Assembly (NCBI GenBank): GCA_017425305.1
Contig: JAFOOW010000017.1
Coordinates: forward strand, 1-16,776
Reading direction: 5' to 3'
Source: Peptostreptococcaceae bacterium
GTDB lineage: Bacteria > Bacillota > Clostridia > Peptostreptococcales > Peptostreptococcaceae
DNA: 16,776 bases
The notes beneath the pieces are model-generated. The model ran no database searches. It was not told the DNA's origin and worked only from the letters and a program-made list of their open reading frames with translations. A program made the translations under genes and the position numbers. This document shows, in pieces, positions 14,195 through 16,776 of the stretch. How positions within the stretch are numbered: the first letter of the stretch is position 1; the number at the start of each line of letters is the position of its first letter.

Positions 14195-15948
14195 AATTTA
14201 GCAACTAACTCTTCAGTAGGAGTTACATATATTGTATTATTTGTTTCATATATAACCATACCTGGTTTTGCACCATTAGGCTTTTTAATATTTTTCTTTA
14301 ATGTATAATCTACAGGTACTTGAGATGACATCTTAGATTTACTAAAGAAAGCAGCAAGCATAGCTCCTTCTAATAAAGTATTATCAGGTATATCTTTACC
14401 TTCTGTTTTTATTATAACGTGAGAACCTGGTATATTTTTTGTATGCATCCATATATCATCAGAACTTGCAACCTTTAAAGTTAGGTGGTCATTTTGTTTA
14501 TTGTTTTTACCTACTAATATAGTAAATCCATCAGTAGATAAAAACTCATGAGGTTTTGTAGTTAAAGTGTTTTTGATTTTTTTAGAAGCAACTTTTCCTT
14601 TAATATAACCAGTTTTTTGAAGTTCATCTTTTATATCTTGAAGCTCATCTAGATTTTCACAGTTATCTATACTAAGCATTATATTTTCTAAATAATTTAT
14701 TTCTTCTAAGCTAAGTTCAACTTGTTGAGAAATTTCAATCTTAGCATTTTTTAACTTATTATATTTTTTAAAATACTTTTGAGCATTCTCAGAAGGTGTT
14801 AAGTTTGGACTAAGTTTTATTTTTATAGTAGGGTAGTCTTCTTCATAGAAGTTTTGGACTTCAACAGACTCCATACCTTTTTCTATCATATATATATATG
14901 AAGTTATTAACTCTCCTTGATTTTTATATAGATGAGCATTCTCAGAATCTAAAAGTTCTTTCTCTTGTTTTTTTAATTTGTTATATAATCTATCTAGTTT
15001 TATAGAAATGCTCTTTTTTAAGTCTGAAGCTCTTTGGTTAATTCTTTCCTTAGCATCCTTAGTTATATAAAAATCTTCTATTATTTTAGAAATACTATTA
15101 TCAAATATTAACTTTGAATCAGTAAATGAACTTAAATTGATACAACTAAAATCTAGAGGTTTATCTATAGCTGTATTTATTGCTATACATGGATTATACT
15201 CATTTGATTTTATAGTATTAAATAAATTATAAAAAGACTTATATAGGATACTTAAGTCTAAATTACTCAATTCACTAGTTAAAGATTTACTATTTAAGTT
15301 AGCTCTAAAACAAATTTCTCTAGCTATTACAGGGCTTATACCTAATATATTTGTATATATAGACTTTTCTACATTACCATCAAAACTAGAAACTAAGCTA
15401 ATAAATGTATTTTCATCTATGTAATCTAAAGGATTTAATTTTTCTTGTGAAGGAGGTAAGATATAAGTTAATCCAGGAAGTAGTTGTCTTACTCTACTTA
15501 CACTAGGTGGAATTCTTTTTATAGAATCAACAATTTTGCTTTCCTCATGAGTTAAAATTATGTTACTATGTCTTCCCATTATCTCTATTATTAAATCTTT
15601 ACTAGTTTTTTCTTTTAATTCATCTAAAGATTCAACTGTTATTTTTATTATTCTTTCAAATCCAACCTGAGCTATTTTTACTATATTCCCACCTTGAATA
15701 TATTTTCTAAGAAGCATACAAAACATAGGAGCATTTATAGGATTTTCCTTTTTATATTTCTCAGATAAATAAGCTCTAGGATTAGAAGCACTAGCACTAA
15801 GTACTAGTTTGAAATTTTCTTTATTATTTCTAATATGTAAAATTATCTCATCATTTTCAGGTTGATAAATTTTATCTATTTTTCCTCCAACAAGCTTTGT
15901 TGAAAGTTCATCTACAATAGAATGAATAACTAAACCATCTAACGCCAT
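14179..15948 (-). CDS. rqcH: Ribosome quality control protein RqcH (Rqc2/NFACT, fibronectin-binding-like)
   Basis: RqcH binds 50S subunits carrying stalled peptidyl-tRNA and directs alanine tailing for degradation; surface-associated homologues are called FbpA or PavA. The start is ATG 15948-15946, behind AAAGGA at 15956-15962 read on the - strand; an upstream in-frame ATG (15993) would add 15 residues without family resemblance. The product is 589 residues. The NFACT-N domain (about 1-180) includes NAPMFCMLLRKYIQGG and IIEIMGRHSNIIL. The middle helical HhH and coiled-coil region covers about 180-420. The C-terminal NFACT-R domain (about 450-580) has DIWMHTKNIPGSHVII. The motif aligned with the tailing-essential Asp-Arg pair reads E98-R99. 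The gene is isolated on the - strand, divergent from dapF. Confidence 0.95.
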   Translation of the reverse strand: MALDGLVIHSIVDELSTKLVGGKIDKIYQPENDEIILHIRNNKENFKLVLSASASNPRAYLSEKYKKENPINAPMFCMLLRKYIQGGNIVKIAQVGFERIIKITVESLDELKEKTSKDLIIEIMGRHSNIILTHEESKIVDSIKRIPPSVSRVRQLLPGLTYILPPSQEKLNPLDYIDENTFISLVSSFDGNVEKSIYTNILGISPVIAREICFRANLNSKSLTSELSNLDLSILYKSFYNLFNTIKSNEYNPCIAINTAIDKPLDFSCINLSSFTDSKLIFDNSISKIIEDFYITKDAKERINQRASDLKKSISIKLDRLYNKLKKQEKELLDSENAHLYKNQGELITSYIYMIEKGMESVEVQNFYEEDYPTIKIKLSPNLTPSENAQKYFKKYNKLKNAKIEISQQVELSLEEINYLENIMLSIDNCENLDELQDIKDELQKTGYIKGKVASKKIKNTLTTKPHEFLSTDGFTILVGKNNKQNDHLTLKVASSDDIWMHTKNIPGSHVIIKTEGKDIPDNTLLEGAMLAAFFSKSKMSSQVPVDYTLKKNIKKPNGAKPGMVIYETNNTIYVTPTEELVAKLKKQG

Positions 15949-15974
15949 AATATCATTCCTTTCAAATATATTGA

Positions 15975-16004
15975 TAAGTAGATTATTACACATATATAAG
16001 TCAA
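15975..16004 (-). promoter_or_regulatory. Weak candidate promoter for rqcH
   Basis: On the - strand, TTGACT (16004-15999) is followed after 18 bases by TACTTA (15980-15975). The -35 is good but the -10 is poor. It lies 27-56 bases ahead of the chosen rqcH start. Confidence 0.35.
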
Positions 16005-16022
16005 TGTGAATATATTATTGCT

Positions 16023-16054
16023 AATATAGTCTAAAATAATATAAAGACTATATT
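16023..16054. repeat. 10-bp inverted repeat in the rqcH-dapF divergent intergenic region
   Basis: AATATAGTCT (16023-16032) and AGACTATATT (16045-16054) are exact reverse complements separated by 12 bases. They lie between the two divergent genes, upstream of the likely dapF -10. The spacing suits a dimeric regulator; no T tract follows, so it is not a clear terminator. The remaining intergenic DNA is plain AT-rich sequence. Confidence 0.6.
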
Positions 16055-16086
16055 CAATATAATTTCCTTTTATCTTCAAAATATTG

Positions 16087-16092
16087 TATAAT
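16087..16092 (+). promoter_or_regulatory. Probable -10 box for dapF
   Basis: A perfect TATAAT stands 38 bases before the dapF ATG. The -35 region (TTTCCT at 16063-16068, 18 bases away) is poor. Another TATAAT at 16058-16063 also lacks a -35. Confidence 0.45.
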
Positions 16093-16130
16093 AATTAATT
16101 GATAATTAAATTCTCAGGGGTGATTAACGA

Positions 16131-16776
16131 ATGGAATTTTGGAAATTACATGGTGTAGGAAATGATTTTATAGCAATAGATGGAAGATTTGATAATATAG
16201 ATGCAAATTGTTACTCAGAAATAGCAAAAAAAGTATGTCATAGACACTTTGGTATAGGGGCAGATGGATTACTAGTAGTAAAAAATTCTGATTGTTGTGA
16301 TATAGAGATGGTTTACTATAACTCAGATGGTTCAAGAGCTAATATGTGTGGAAATGGTCTGAGATGTTTTTGCAAATATGTATATGATAGAAAAATAATA
16401 AATAGTAATGAATTTACGGTATACACTTTAGATGGAGAGAAGAAAATAATATTAGATACAAAAGAAGATAATATTTTAAGTATAAAAGTAAATATGGGTA
16501 AGCCGAATTTCAACCCTAAATTTATACCAGTAGACATAGATAAAGATAAGTGTATTAAAGAAAGTATAAAAATAGAAGATAAGATTTTTGAAATAAGTTC
16601 AGTTCTTATGGGGGTTCCTCATACTATAGTGTTTGTTGAAGAATTAAGCAAAGCGGATGTATATAAGTATGGACCAGTATTAGAAAAAAACAAAATATTC
16701 CCTAAAAATACTAATGTTAACTTTGTGAAAATAGAAGATGAAGAAAATATTAGTGTATACACATGGGAAAGAGGAT
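16131..16776 (+). CDS. dapF: Diaminopimelate epimerase, N-terminal part (3' truncated by window)
   Basis: DapF interconverts LL- and meso-diaminopimelate without a cofactor, supplying lysine and the peptidoglycan cross-linking residue. The start ATG 16131 follows AGGGGTG (16116-16122). The frame stays open to the window end, giving 215 residues of the usual 265-280. Visible signatures: KLHGVGNDFI (5-14), HRHFGIGADGLL (37-48) and NSDGSRANMCGNGLRCF (64-80) with catalytic C73, then GVPHTIVFV near residue 164 and the start of the second half (NTNVNFV). The second catalytic cysteine, expected shortly after TWERG, lies beyond the window. A short - strand open frame inside this region (16316-16537) is a shadow. 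Confidence 0.97.
   Translation, partial: MEFWKLHGVGNDFIAIDGRFDNIDANCYSEIAKKVCHRHFGIGADGLLVVKNSDCCDIEMVYYNSDGSRANMCGNGLRCFCKYVYDRKIINSNEFTVYTLDGEKKIILDTKEDNILSIKVNMGKPNFNPKFIPVDIDKDKCIKESIKIEDKIFEISSVLMGVPHTIVFVEELSKADVYKYGPVLEKNKIFPKNTNVNFVKIEDEENISVYTWERG

Noticed and set aside
15949..15993. Longer N-terminus of rqcH (15 extra residues from an upstream ATG)
   Set aside because: The extra residues do not resemble the family, whereas ATG 15948 follows AAAGGA and begins with the conserved MALDGLVIHSIV.
16316..16537. - strand open frame at the right end
   Set aside because: It is antisense to dapF, whose catalytic-cysteine motif lies in this stretch.

Overview
This 16.8 kb window is chromosomal DNA from a very AT-rich, low-GC Firmicute. 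Gene order and protein content suggest Clostridia, most likely Peptostreptococcaceae (Clostridioides, Paeniclostridium or Romboutsia relatives); that placement is inferred from family resemblance, not from a search. Isoleucine is encoded almost only by ATA and arginine mostly by AGA. Shine-Dalgarno sites are strong and gene spacing is tight. I see no mobile element, CRISPR array, tRNA or rRNA gene.

Left block (1-3360): the tail of the division cluster, in the order known from Bacillus: an HlyD-like fragment, yggS, sepF, a yggT-family gene, ylmH and divIVA, all on the + strand with short gaps. They concern PLP homeostasis, Z-ring anchoring, membrane organisation, ribosome-associated quality control and polar or septal targeting.

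Synthetase block (3361-8872): a consensus promoter and an Ile T-box (specifier ATC) precede ileS, which encodes a long type-2 IleRS with an inverted GIHH signature. A second T-box with a TGG (Trp) specifier follows. It controls mtnN (MTA/SAH nucleosidase) and trpS together and ends in an intrinsic terminator. The two T-boxes let uncharged tRNA-Ile and tRNA-Trp switch on the matching synthetase genes.

Middle block (8880-10629): a three-gene unit of a DUF5665 membrane protein, a DksA/TraR (YteA-type) zinc-finger protein and an extracytoplasmic polysaccharide deacetylase, closed by a terminator.

Pyrimidine block (10645-14194): lspA and an rluD-type pseudouridine synthase follow a promoter embedded in a perfect 20-bp dyad. 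Next come pyrR and the uracil permease uraA. Each of these two has a PyrR-responsive attenuator in front of it, and both share the loop ACAGAGAT. In the uraA leader the terminator stem also contains the Shine-Dalgarno sequence.

Right block (14179-16776): rqcH (Rqc2/NFACT) runs convergently on the - strand and shares a bidirectional terminator with uraA. The start of dapF (lysine and peptidoglycan precursor synthesis) lies divergently and runs off the window.

I found no wholly new multi-gene system. The most interesting signals are regulatory: mtnN under Trp T-box control, an ATC specifier in an ATA-dominated genome, the lspA operator-like dyad, and the uraA terminator that hides its own ribosome-binding site. 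The inverted IleRS motif, which predicts strong mupirocin resistance, stands beside them.
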